Virus record (IMG/VR): IMGVR_UViG_3300028393_000019
Span: 1-64,000 of that record
Reading direction: 5' to 3' (one strand)
DNA: 64,000 nt
DNA from: a virus
Shown here: positions 40,985 to 48,879 of the stretch, piece after piece
Numbering within the stretch: position 1 is the first letter of the stretch
How the letters are laid out: every line of letters starts with the position of its first letter
Notes under the pieces: model-generated
What the model saw: the letters and a program-made list of their open reading frames with translations, nothing else
The model's database searches: none
What the model was told of the DNA's origin: nothing
Made by a program: the position numbers and the translations under genes

Positions 40985-41523
40985 CAGACTACACACTATA
41001 TCAGTCAGAATTTATTGCCAACAATCAAGATTTAATATTTGAAGATATCAATCGTGCCCACGATTTATTTAGAGAAGTATTTCCTAATCAAGACTCAACT
41101 TGGACTTATCACAAGTATAATATATTTGCGCTAACTGCGCCGTCAACAGCATTTTATCAAATATACACAGAATTGAGAAACTTGGTCAGATCACAGTTGG
41201 GTAACGATAGGCCATTGTGGTTTCAAGCATGGATCAATTACCATCAACAATCCGAATTGTTAAAATGGCACGGGCACGAGTTTGATTATCACGGGTATAT
41301 TGCAATTGACCCCAAGAATACCAAGACAGTATTTGAAGGGTATGAAATTGTAAACAAACCAGGACAGATTTACTTTGGTCCAGGCTGGAGAGAACATATG
41401 GTGGAAGCAATCTCACCATTTCAAGGAGTTAGAACTACAATTGGGTTTGATATATTTACAACTCCGGATAACCGCCATGTAGCCCACCCTTACACCAATA
41501 TGAGTCTAATGCCATTGCTATGA
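40981..41523 (+). CDS. Oxygenase-like protein 10 (HGHE type)
   Basis: 180 residues; ATGA overlap. 'PLWFQAWINYH', 'LKWHGHEFDYHGYIAI' (~94-110), 'GQIYFGPGWREHMVEAI' (distal His ~138) and 'VRTTIGFDIF' (Arg ~150). The iron motif appears as H-x-H-E rather than H-x-D. The overall spacing is that of the PF13759-like group. Shortest of the array. Confidence 0.6.
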   Translation: MTDYTLYQSEFIANNQDLIFEDINRAHDLFREVFPNQDSTWTYHKYNIFALTAPSTAFYQIYTELRNLVRSQLGNDRPLWFQAWINYHQQSELLKWHGHEFDYHGYIAIDPKNTKTVFEGYEIVNKPGQIYFGPGWREHMVEAISPFQGVRTTIGFDIFTTPDNRHVAHPYTNMSLMPLL

Positions 41524-42158
41524 AACAAGATTACTATATTATCAAAAATGCTATCAGCAAAGAACTGGCTGAATTTATTGCTCTTGAGTTTAGCATGATG
41601 GAAACTACTTGCAAGCATTTGTATCCCGATGCTGATTTGTCAGATTTATGTAAAGGCACATTCGCTCGTTACAGTCCGCTAATGGTAGAAGCATTGTCAG
41701 TATCACTACAGCCCAAGATTGAACAAGCAGTTGGAATGAAATTGTTGCCAACATACTCTTATGCACGTATCTACTACAAAGACACTGATTTAAAATCCCA
41801 TTTTGATCGTGCAAGTTCTGAAGTCACAGTTAGCGTGTGCCTACAACAAACAGCCACATGGCCCTTGTATGTAAAAAATGCCGAAGGAGTAATCCACGCA
41901 ATCAATTTGGAAGTGGGCGATGCTGGAATTTATTGCGGCCGCAAGCACGAACACTGGCGAGAACCTTTACAAGAAGAAGGTCAGCATGTTCAAGCATTTT
42001 TACAATACGTTGACGCTGAAGGTGACGATGCCTGGCTTAAATGGGATACTCGACCCTGTTTAGGGTTACCTTTTGAGTATGCCAGCCAGGCAATACAATC
42101 AGAATTAAGTCACATTAAGAATGTTAAAAACTTAATGGATTCTGTTGGTAAACTGTAA
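41520..42158 (+). CDS. 2OG-Fe(II) oxygenase-like (P4H type) 11
   Basis: 212 residues; ATGA overlap. 'TYSYARIYYKDTDLKSHFDR' (~80-98) with H-x-D, 'SSEVTVSVCLQ', 'PLYVKN', 'LEVGDAGIYCGRKHEHWRE' (distal His ~142-144) and 'VQAFLQYVD'. The Arg normally ~10 residues after the distal His is not evident (HVQAF instead), so 2OG binding may differ. Last gene of the coupled + strand array; its stop abuts the stop of the convergent gene at 42159. Confidence 0.65.
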   Translation: MKQDYYIIKNAISKELAEFIALEFSMMETTCKHLYPDADLSDLCKGTFARYSPLMVEALSVSLQPKIEQAVGMKLLPTYSYARIYYKDTDLKSHFDRASSEVTVSVCLQQTATWPLYVKNAEGVIHAINLEVGDAGIYCGRKHEHWREPLQEEGQHVQAFLQYVDAEGDDAWLKWDTRPCLGLPFEYASQAIQSELSHIKNVKNLMDSVGKL

Positions 42159-42374
42159 TCAAGCGGGTTTGCTGTTAATAAACACAGCACCTTCTGGAAC
42201 TTTGGATTCTTCAACTTTCAAAGGGCCAGCCACGTGCCAACGTGGTCCGTCGACATCATTGAATATCACACCTGCTTCGTTACGTGTGTTTGCATAACAA
42301 TACTTTTCAATGGTATGTAATGCTGATGTGTTTGGGTTATCACCATCTCTTAAAATTACTTTGTAAATGTTCAT
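42159..42374 (-). CDS. Small conserved-looking protein, unknown
   Basis: 71 residues; GGAG 8 nt before the ATG and its own late box upstream. The sequence (NIYKVILRDGDNPN, 'KYCYANTRNEAGVIFNDVDGPRWHV') looks like a small alpha/beta domain with no membrane segment. I do not recognise it. It is convergent with the oxygenase array and last in the - strand unit. Confidence 0.6.
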   Translation of the reverse strand: MNIYKVILRDGDNPNTSALHTIEKYCYANTRNEAGVIFNDVDGPRWHVAGPLKVEESKVPEGAVFINSKPA

Positions 42375-42396
42375 TTACTATCTCCTACGATAAATG

Positions 42397-42403
42397 TATT
42401 TAG
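42397..42403 (-). promoter_or_regulatory. Late promoter box (CTAAATA), - strand
   Basis: CTAAATA reads 42403 to 42397, overlapping the stop codon of halogenase B and 23 nt before the 71-aa gene, which has a good ribosome site. Confidence 0.5.
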
Positions 42404-43944
42404 TTTGTTTTATCCAGCCATTCTTCAATGGTCCAAAATGGCTCAACAAGAATCTTGTACTTGTCTCTGTTGATATTTAGTACTTTTTCTCCTACCTTGA
42501 GAAACTTTTCATTTGTTTTTGCTAAATTGGTGTGATCAAATACAGACAGCCCCTGCAACACCATGAGCCAAGCACTTGCAGAATATCCGTGACAATACGG
42601 TTCAGGGCGATCGCTGTTAAAATATTCTCCCCAAGCAGTTAATTTTTCCTTTAAACTTGGAGGAATACGAAATTCGTCATATGCATGACTTTTCCAGAAG
42701 TCAGTGTCTCTACGTTGCCCTCTATAATGCAATGCTAGAAAGTCTCTAATATCTTCGGTAATATACCATATGCGATCGTTGAATCTCTTAATTGTTTCAG
42801 TGGGATGGTTGGCTTCGTAAGGGCTCCAATAGTCCTGTAAACCAAACAAACTTTCAACAATAACTGCAATTCCGTTAGCTTCAAGCGGTTCTAAAAAGCC
42901 ACTACTGAGTCCTATAGCAACAACATTGTTTTTCCAAGCGTTGCGCATCATGCCAGGGTCGAACTGAAAATTAGCAATTGGTTCTATCTTTTTATTGAAT
43001 CGTAATTCAGCTTCCTGCACTGCTTGATCAAGTGTTATATGATCCGGATCATAAATGTATCCGTTGCCAGACCTGTTGCGAATATTGATGTTCCAACTCC
43101 AACCGTATTTCATAGCAGTGGCATTGGTAGTCACACACGGACAAGTTTCATCCCACCATGCCACAACTGCTCTGGATGGAAAATAACTGGTGGCATCAAC
43201 AATTGGTTCTTTCAGTTGTTTACCCAACAGTAATCTTGCAAATCCTGAGCAATCAAAAAACCAGTCACCTTCTGCAACACGCCCATTGGTTAGTGTTATA
43301 CTGGTAACGTCACCGTTGAGATCCTGCATGGTCTGCTGGAACTCGCCTTCTAATAAAGTGATACCCCGTTCCAGTCCTATTTTTTTAAGATAGGCAGCGG
43401 TGCTTCTGCTTTCAAAATGCCACATGGGCACACATGGAATATCAGAGGCAGCTCCAAACGGTACTTTGTTCTCTTTGATAAAATAATTGGCATAGAATGC
43501 GTCTGCTGTAGGAATACGGTTTGCCAATATGGTACGCATGTATCTATCCTTGGCGCTCTCGGCATTCATGAGGGACATCAAAGTTCCCACAGTCAATTCA
43601 TCTCGATTTTCTGCAAAATAATCAGTCCAACCGTTGAGATATGGTGCATAATCAGTTTGAAGTGAGTGAATAAATTCTGTGCCTACTCCATTCCAGTCAG
43701 TGAACTTGCCACCCAACTTGGGTGTGGCATTAACCTGTCGAATAAAATCATTTATATCAATTCGTAAATGTTTTAATAATGTTACAAATGTAGTATTACC
43801 GCTTTCGCCTGCAATAATAGGCGGCTGATTAGGATTCTCAATAACAGTAACTTGTGCCCTGTGCCAATTGCGTTGGACGAACAGGGCAGTTAACCATCCT
43901 GCTGTACCGCCTCCTAATACAACAACTTTAGAATTTGTATACAT
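42400..43944 (-). CDS. Flavin-dependent halogenase-like protein B
   Basis: 514 residues. GGGTAG (11-16) FAD motif; lysine 76 in NATPKLGGKF matches the catalytic Lys position; WFFDCSGF; 'GWSWNINIRNRSGNGY' in place of WxWxIP (Ile kept, Pro changed to Asn); GFLEPLEANGI with the catalytic Glu. The usual IGVGE segment is replaced by 'PIIAGESGNTTF', the most divergent of the four. It overlaps the upstream gene by 17 nt. Probably a halogenase or related flavin monooxygenase on a different substrate from A. Confidence 0.75.
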   Translation of the reverse strand: MYTNSKVVVLGGGTAGWLTALFVQRNWHRAQVTVIENPNQPPIIAGESGNTTFVTLLKHLRIDINDFIRQVNATPKLGGKFTDWNGVGTEFIHSLQTDYAPYLNGWTDYFAENRDELTVGTLMSLMNAESAKDRYMRTILANRIPTADAFYANYFIKENKVPFGAASDIPCVPMWHFESRSTAAYLKKIGLERGITLLEGEFQQTMQDLNGDVTSITLTNGRVAEGDWFFDCSGFARLLLGKQLKEPIVDATSYFPSRAVVAWWDETCPCVTTNATAMKYGWSWNINIRNRSGNGYIYDPDHITLDQAVQEAELRFNKKIEPIANFQFDPGMMRNAWKNNVVAIGLSSGFLEPLEANGIAVIVESLFGLQDYWSPYEANHPTETIKRFNDRIWYITEDIRDFLALHYRGQRRDTDFWKSHAYDEFRIPPSLKEKLTAWGEYFNSDRPEPYCHGYSASAWLMVLQGLSVFDHTNLAKTNEKFLKVGEKVLNINRDKYKILVEPFWTIEEWLDKTN

Positions 43945-45433
43945 GTGGGTTTGCTCGTTGTTTAATTATTTCTAGTGCTTGTCTATGTGAATAGAACGTG
44001 TCATTTTCATCACTTAGCTTGGTGGCTTTCATAAATTCATCAGTGTCTGCTGAGTGTGCTAACATATGAGCTTCATACTTGTCTCGAATACTTGTATTAT
44101 CAAACATACCCAGACCATGCATAACTTGACCATAATTTAAATATGAAAACAGTATCATGGGATGATTAAACAGATTAATGTTTGGATATCCTTTCTTGAA
44201 ATAGTCTAAGTATTTTGCGTTAAATTCTGTAGGTACAATTTCATTTTTGCACCAACGCCAGAACTCACTGTTGTCACGTTTGGTAAAATAATGTAGTTGT
44301 ATAAAGTCTATAATATTTTCTGAAATAGTTTTCATATGTTTGTTATAGCGTTCGGCAGTTAGTTCTTCACCTCGTTCATAAAAGAACAAATCAGGTAGCA
44401 TCATAGATGCTTGCTGTATAGTAGTGCCAATACTGCTAGCTTCGAGCGGCTCGACAAATATACCGCTTAACCCAACCATAACACAATTTTTAATCCAGTA
44501 GTTTTCTACATAGCCTGCACTAAATTTAACCTTCTTACCAATAGTAAGTGTCTGATCAATGCCAAGATTATTTTTATAATGTTGTGAAACTTCATCAAAC
44601 GCATGGGTCTCATTCATAAACTCATCGCAGAATACATAGCCATTGCCGTAACGCTCTTGCGTGGGTATGCGCCACACCCATCCACTGCTTAGGGCCGTTG
44701 CTTCCGTGTAGGAAGGTATAACTTCAGTGTAATCTGTTGGAAATGCAATAGCACTGTTCATAGGCAACTGCTTGGAACAGTCAACCCATTTAGCACCTAA
44801 CTTGCTGCCAATAATTCTTTTGAATCCACTACAGTCAATATAAAACTCATATGCATGATGTGTACCGGTTACGTCAACTAGTTCTTTAACATACCCATCT
44901 TCATCAAGAATGACATCTTCAACTTCAGTGTCTATAACTGTAATTTTTCTTTCTTTACACACTCTATGTAAGAAGTCATTGAGTTTATTAGTGTCAAAGT
45001 GATATTGACTTAATATATCATGTACCGGCTCAATATGCAGACCGTCTTGCGCCTTGCGCCACACGGTATCTAACGGATCCCAATCTTCACCAATCATACG
45101 CAACCAAGTAAATGGAAGTCCGTGTACTTTCGACACAGAACCATACTGCTCTGATAAACTATGGAAATAACTTTTGCCATCACCGTTCCAGTCAGTAAAC
45201 TTAATACCTATTTTAAATGTAGCACCAGTTTCTCGAACTAACGAAAAAATATCAATATCCACGTGCCGCATAAACACACGCCAGTGCTCAGTTGATCCTT
45301 CGCCTACCCCGATAATACCTATCTTTGAACTTTCAATCATGGTGATTTTAATCTCTGGCCATGCTTTGCGTAGCATCAATGCGGTGACTAGGCCGCTAGT
45401 TCCGCCACCGAGTATACAAACTGAATTGATCAT
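43928..45433 (-). CDS. Flavin-dependent halogenase-like protein C
   Basis: 501 residues; ATGA overlap with the upstream gene. GGGTSG (9-14); IGVGEGSTEHW (41-51); lysine 74 in GATFKIGIKF; YIDCSGF; 'GWVWRIPTQERYGNGYVF' with an intact WxWxIP; IFVEPLEASSIGTTI. Closest to protein D, sharing STEHW, SYFHSL, PLEASSI and 'HGLGMFD/HGLRMFD' near the end. Family knowledge: FADH2-dependent chlorination or bromination of indole-type substrates. Confidence 0.8.
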   Translation of the reverse strand: MINSVCILGGGTSGLVTALMLRKAWPEIKITMIESSKIGIIGVGEGSTEHWRVFMRHVDIDIFSLVRETGATFKIGIKFTDWNGDGKSYFHSLSEQYGSVSKVHGLPFTWLRMIGEDWDPLDTVWRKAQDGLHIEPVHDILSQYHFDTNKLNDFLHRVCKERKITVIDTEVEDVILDEDGYVKELVDVTGTHHAYEFYIDCSGFKRIIGSKLGAKWVDCSKQLPMNSAIAFPTDYTEVIPSYTEATALSSGWVWRIPTQERYGNGYVFCDEFMNETHAFDEVSQHYKNNLGIDQTLTIGKKVKFSAGYVENYWIKNCVMVGLSGIFVEPLEASSIGTTIQQASMMLPDLFFYERGEELTAERYNKHMKTISENIIDFIQLHYFTKRDNSEFWRWCKNEIVPTEFNAKYLDYFKKGYPNINLFNHPMILFSYLNYGQVMHGLGMFDNTSIRDKYEAHMLAHSADTDEFMKATKLSDENDTFYSHRQALEIIKQRANPHVYKF

Positions 45434-46932
45434 AATGCGTATTCTATTCCTTTTAATCGCTGTTTAACAAGGGCAATAGCATCCTTGTGTTTCATCCACC
45501 CATCTGTAGTAGAACTATGCATTTGTTTAATGTTGCTTTCACACCGCTCTCTATATTTTGCTCCGTATTGTGCATCGTATAACTGTTTAATTTTAGCAGT
45601 ATCAAACATTCTTAGCCCATGCATAACTTGTGTCCAGTTTAAACAATCATAAATTCTAAACAACGACATTAAACCGTCTTCTGGTAATACTATTTGATTA
45701 ATAAAATTTGTTTTAAAATTTTCTATGTTAGCTTTATTAAACTCTGTCATCTTTATATCATGTTTACACCAGCGCCAGAACTCTGTATCTTCTCGCTGTG
45801 TGAAATAGTGTAGCTGAATAAAGTCTAACACGTTTAGCATCATATCGTCAAATACTCTATTATACTCGTTAATTGTTGCAGAGTCATTACGATGCCAGTT
45901 CCATAATCCAGCAACTAATAATCTTGATTGTTGAATAGTAGTTGAGATACTGCTAGCTTCAAGGGGCTCTACAAAGTTACTGCTAAGACCAATACTTACA
46001 CAGTTCTTGATCCATGCCTTGTTTACTCTTCCTGATACAAAGTTAATCTTTCTGCCAATATTAATAGTGTCTTTAAAATGTGTTTGTATTTCTGCGATCG
46101 CTTGATCTTCAGTAATAAATTGATCGCTGAATACGTATCCATTACCAAAGCGCCCCTGTACCGGACTGCGCCAGTGCCATCCACTGTCCATGGCTTTCGA
46201 TAATGTGTATACTGGTATGTCATCTTGATCAGTAGTTTGAAAGGCTACTGCACTGTTCATTGGTAAATGAGCCGACCAGTCAACCCACGTAGCACCAAGT
46301 TTGGATGCAATTACTCGTCTAAATCCGCTACTGTCAATAAAGAAGTCTGCAGAGTAGTGTTGATTATCAGAGCTAACAATTGATTTGACAAAACCAGCAT
46401 CGTCTAAAACACAGTCTACAACTTCAGCTTCAACTATAGATATACCTCGTCCAGTACATAATTTTTCTAAGTATGCATTTAATTTTTCACTGTCAAAGTG
46501 AAACTGATAGTAATCAGTTAACGGTTCCGCCACCATGTTGTCTTCAAGGATCATCTTCCAGTGCATATCCTCAGCTTTTATACCGTCACCTATTATTCGC
46601 ATCATAGAGTATGCCGCGCCAGTATGTGGATCCATTCCGACATATCCTTCGGGTAAACTATGAAAATAGCTAGTACCGTCACCGTGCCAATTTTCAAACT
46701 TAATACCTGTTTTAATAGTCGCACCGCAATGCTCAATTAATTCTATAAAACTAATACCAACTGCATTAGCAAATCGTGTCCAGTGTTCAGTAGATCCCTC
46801 TCCGACACCTATGGTTCCAATTTTGCTGGATTTGACCAAGGTAATATCAAGGTGCGGAATAGATGCCTTGAGGTACAGTGCATTCATTAAACCAGCGTTG
46901 CCGCCACCTAGTACACAAATTGAGTTTATCAT
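45430..46932 (-). CDS. Flavin-dependent halogenase-like protein D
   Basis: I start at ATG 46932 (MINSICVLGGG), aligned with protein C; an in-frame ATG at 46983 would add 17 unrelated residues. 500 residues. GGGNAG (9-14); IGVGEGSTEHW; lysine 74 in GATIKTGIKF; 'GWHWRSPVQGRFGNGYVF', where Ile of WxWxIP is Ser; NFVEPLEASSISTTI. First gene of a three-gene - strand operon (D-C-B). The Ser change in the signature may alter the halide or peroxide tunnel (inference). Confidence 0.8.
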   Translation of the reverse strand: MINSICVLGGGNAGLMNALYLKASIPHLDITLVKSSKIGTIGVGEGSTEHWTRFANAVGISFIELIEHCGATIKTGIKFENWHGDGTSYFHSLPEGYVGMDPHTGAAYSMMRIIGDGIKAEDMHWKMILEDNMVAEPLTDYYQFHFDSEKLNAYLEKLCTGRGISIVEAEVVDCVLDDAGFVKSIVSSDNQHYSADFFIDSSGFRRVIASKLGATWVDWSAHLPMNSAVAFQTTDQDDIPVYTLSKAMDSGWHWRSPVQGRFGNGYVFSDQFITEDQAIAEIQTHFKDTINIGRKINFVSGRVNKAWIKNCVSIGLSSNFVEPLEASSISTTIQQSRLLVAGLWNWHRNDSATINEYNRVFDDMMLNVLDFIQLHYFTQREDTEFWRWCKHDIKMTEFNKANIENFKTNFINQIVLPEDGLMSLFRIYDCLNWTQVMHGLRMFDTAKIKQLYDAQYGAKYRERCESNIKQMHSSTTDGWMKHKDAIALVKQRLKGIEYAL

Positions 46933-47012
46933 AACCAGTTCTTCTCGAAGTTTTTTTGTAGTGTAATATATATCATTGTACACGCAGATGTTCTGCAGAC
47001 CTGAAAGGAACT

Positions 47013-47603
47013 ATGTCCGAAAAGCAACTATGGCCTTTGTTTTCAAAGCCAATTTTTAAAACACACTTAGACGTTTCTAAAGTGGACTTGTCTAATATCA
47101 AATGGGCAAGGAACTATCAAAACTGGATTAGCGAATCTCAAAAAGTGCTTGACGATCCTGTATTAACTGACTTTGCCAATCAGATTTCAGATAACCTTGT
47201 GGAATACTTTTACGGAATCATGGGTGCAAATCCAAATGTAAAGATGTATGTTACTGAAAGTTGGTTTAACAAAACAGAAAAAGGACAAAGTCATCATAGA
47301 CATTGGCATCCTAACAGTATCTTATCAGGTGTAGTTTATCTTGACAGCGAAGGCGACAGCGGCCGCATTAAATTTATTACCAGCCAGTATGACACAATTG
47401 AATACAATATTGTTGAGTCTAACTTGTATAATTCACGTAGTTGGTCAGTAGTTCCGGAAGCTGGTACTATGCTAATATTCCCCAGTAATGTAGAGCACAT
47501 GGTTGAAGAGTACATTGGCGACAAACCGCGATTTAGTCTGTCGTTTAACACATTTATCAGCGGTGACATCAACGTAGATCCGTTGACTCGACTTAAAATT
47601 TAA
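47013..47603 (+). CDS. 2OG-Fe(II) oxygenase (PF13759-like) 12
   Basis: 196 residues; AAAGGAACT before the ATG. 'LFSKPIFKTHLDV' start, 'ESWFNKTEKGQSHHRHWHP', 'NSILSGVVYL' (~100), 'GTMLIFPSNVEHMVEE' (distal His ~160) and 'RFSLSFNTFI' (Arg ~173). This is the canonical PF13759 plan and the clearest member of the family here. It diverges from the halogenase operon across an 80-nt gap that holds a small hairpin GCAGA-TGT-TCTGC (46984-46996). Its stop overlaps the stop of the convergent DUF6065-like gene. Confidence 0.8.
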   Translation: MSEKQLWPLFSKPIFKTHLDVSKVDLSNIKWARNYQNWISESQKVLDDPVLTDFANQISDNLVEYFYGIMGANPNVKMYVTESWFNKTEKGQSHHRHWHPNSILSGVVYLDSEGDSGRIKFITSQYDTIEYNIVESNLYNSRSWSVVPEAGTMLIFPSNVEHMVEEYIGDKPRFSLSFNTFISGDINVDPLTRLKI

Positions 47604-48430
47604 ATTTTATTCTTGGGATATTTGTTTCTAAAATAGCGAAACAGGTCAGTAATAATCCTGATTTTGTTACCCACTGTATCTGTCTTAGGGAATCGGCTGT
47701 GATTTGAAAACACATAAGCATCCTCTATTTCACGATCGACGTCGTCTGCACTATCAACTATAAATTCTATATTGTTACTGTTCAGTAACTCTCTGCTGAT
47801 CGGTACATACTGTACAAGCGGTGTGCCTGCTTTGACAAGAACTTCGCCTTCAATTATATGCCAAAATAGTTGTACACTGATTGCATGCATGTAGCGTGGA
47901 TCAACAATGCCAATAGCCGCAGTAAAGCGTTCTTCATTGGTATAAGTCACTGGAATTTGTAGGAATACAATATCGTCACTGGCTTTGACACGCCATGGCG
48001 TTTCCACTTTAACCCCACTATGATGATACTGTTTTTCGCTGTGCGGGCATTCTCGAGGTATTAACGGTTCAACCTGCGGAGGACTGTGCCAGCTGATGTA
48101 ATAATCAGTGCCGCCAAATGTATATTTGTTGCTGTGACGTTTGAATGAAAATGGATGCTCCCAGGATATATCTGTAGGGCCCTTGCCTGTTTTGATAATA
48201 AAATCAGCCGGCGCACAAATCACATAGCCCGCTCGATTAATTTGTTTTATCGCCGGACAATTTAGTACAGTTTGATTGCCTTGTTCAGGACGATTGCGAT
48301 CAAGATTACCTAATCCGTTCCAGTCGCGCTCAACAAGTGTATTTTTTATAACTGGATAAATGGTTGATACATTTTGATCAAGGGAATAAAATCTTACCCA
48401 GCTTTTTTTCTTTTTAAACCAATCAAACAT
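47600..48430 (-). CDS. DUF6065-like protein, copy 2
   Basis: 276 residues; start overlaps the NUDIX stop (TAATG). Shares with the 34141 gene: 'WVRFYSLDQNVSTIYPV', 'GYVICAPADFII', 'DISWEHPF', 'VKVETPWRVKASDD', 'AIGIVDPRYMHAISVQLFW' and 'AGTPLVQYVPISR'. The two copies flank the oxygenase/halogenase island. Function unknown; co-location with oxygenases suggests a shared pathway. Confidence 0.65.
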   Translation of the reverse strand: MFDWFKKKKSWVRFYSLDQNVSTIYPVIKNTLVERDWNGLGNLDRNRPEQGNQTVLNCPAIKQINRAGYVICAPADFIIKTGKGPTDISWEHPFSFKRHSNKYTFGGTDYYISWHSPPQVEPLIPRECPHSEKQYHHSGVKVETPWRVKASDDIVFLQIPVTYTNEERFTAAIGIVDPRYMHAISVQLFWHIIEGEVLVKAGTPLVQYVPISRELLNSNNIEFIVDSADDVDREIEDAYVFSNHSRFPKTDTVGNKIRIITDLFRYFRNKYPKNKI

Positions 48431-48879
48431 TAGATTAACTCCACTAGATCGAAGACAGTTTGTAATTTTGTGCGAATAGTTTTGCTTGAAAAACTATTAC
48501 GGAGTCCTTGATGCAAAGGTTTTGGAGAACGATCCATTGTAGCCCATGCCCAACCTTGATGTTCATCACTTAGCACAGGTACAAATTCTGCGTCAACTAC
48601 ACACAGGTAAGTGTGAAAGTTGAATACACGATCGTTTGATACAAATGTTTCTAGCGGAATAGTTTTTATTATGCTGGGGTGACTACCAATTTCTTCGGTA
48701 ATTTCACGCTGTAGACCCTGCCAAGGCGTTTCGCCTGTGACATTGGTACCGCCCACTAGGCCCCAAGTACCTTCATGCTTACCTGTAGCTTTTTGTAGCA
48801 GTAGAAAACGTCTCGTAGATTTGGCATAAAACAATGCTCCGCTACAGACTATTTGTTCTTTTACAATATGATTTTCCAT
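48430..48879 (-). CDS. NUDIX hydrolase
   Basis: 149 residues. Perfect NUDIX box: G-x5-E-x7-REITEEIG starting at GGTNVTGE (~42-64). N-terminal strand ALFYAKSTRRFLLLQKA and a GTWGLVGG lead-in are typical. Such enzymes hydrolyse nucleoside diphosphates linked to another moiety; the substrate cannot be set from sequence. It overlaps the 3' end of the gp15-like gene by 19 nt, so it is co-transcribed with neck genes. Confidence 0.85.
   Translation of the reverse strand: MENHIVKEQIVCSGALFYAKSTRRFLLLQKATGKHEGTWGLVGGTNVTGETPWQGLQREITEEIGSHPSIIKTIPLETFVSNDRVFNFHTYLCVVDAEFVPVLSDEHQGWAWATMDRSPKPLHQGLRNSFSSKTIRTKLQTVFDLVELI

Noticed and set aside
46933-46983. Upstream start for halogenase D
   Set aside because: Adds 17 residues not matched in protein C; the GGGNAG motif aligns with the family only from ATG 46932.
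47594-47610. A/T palindrome AAAATTTAAATTTT between two convergent genes as a terminator
   Set aside because: No GC stem; it includes both stop codons and is likely just AT-rich sequence.
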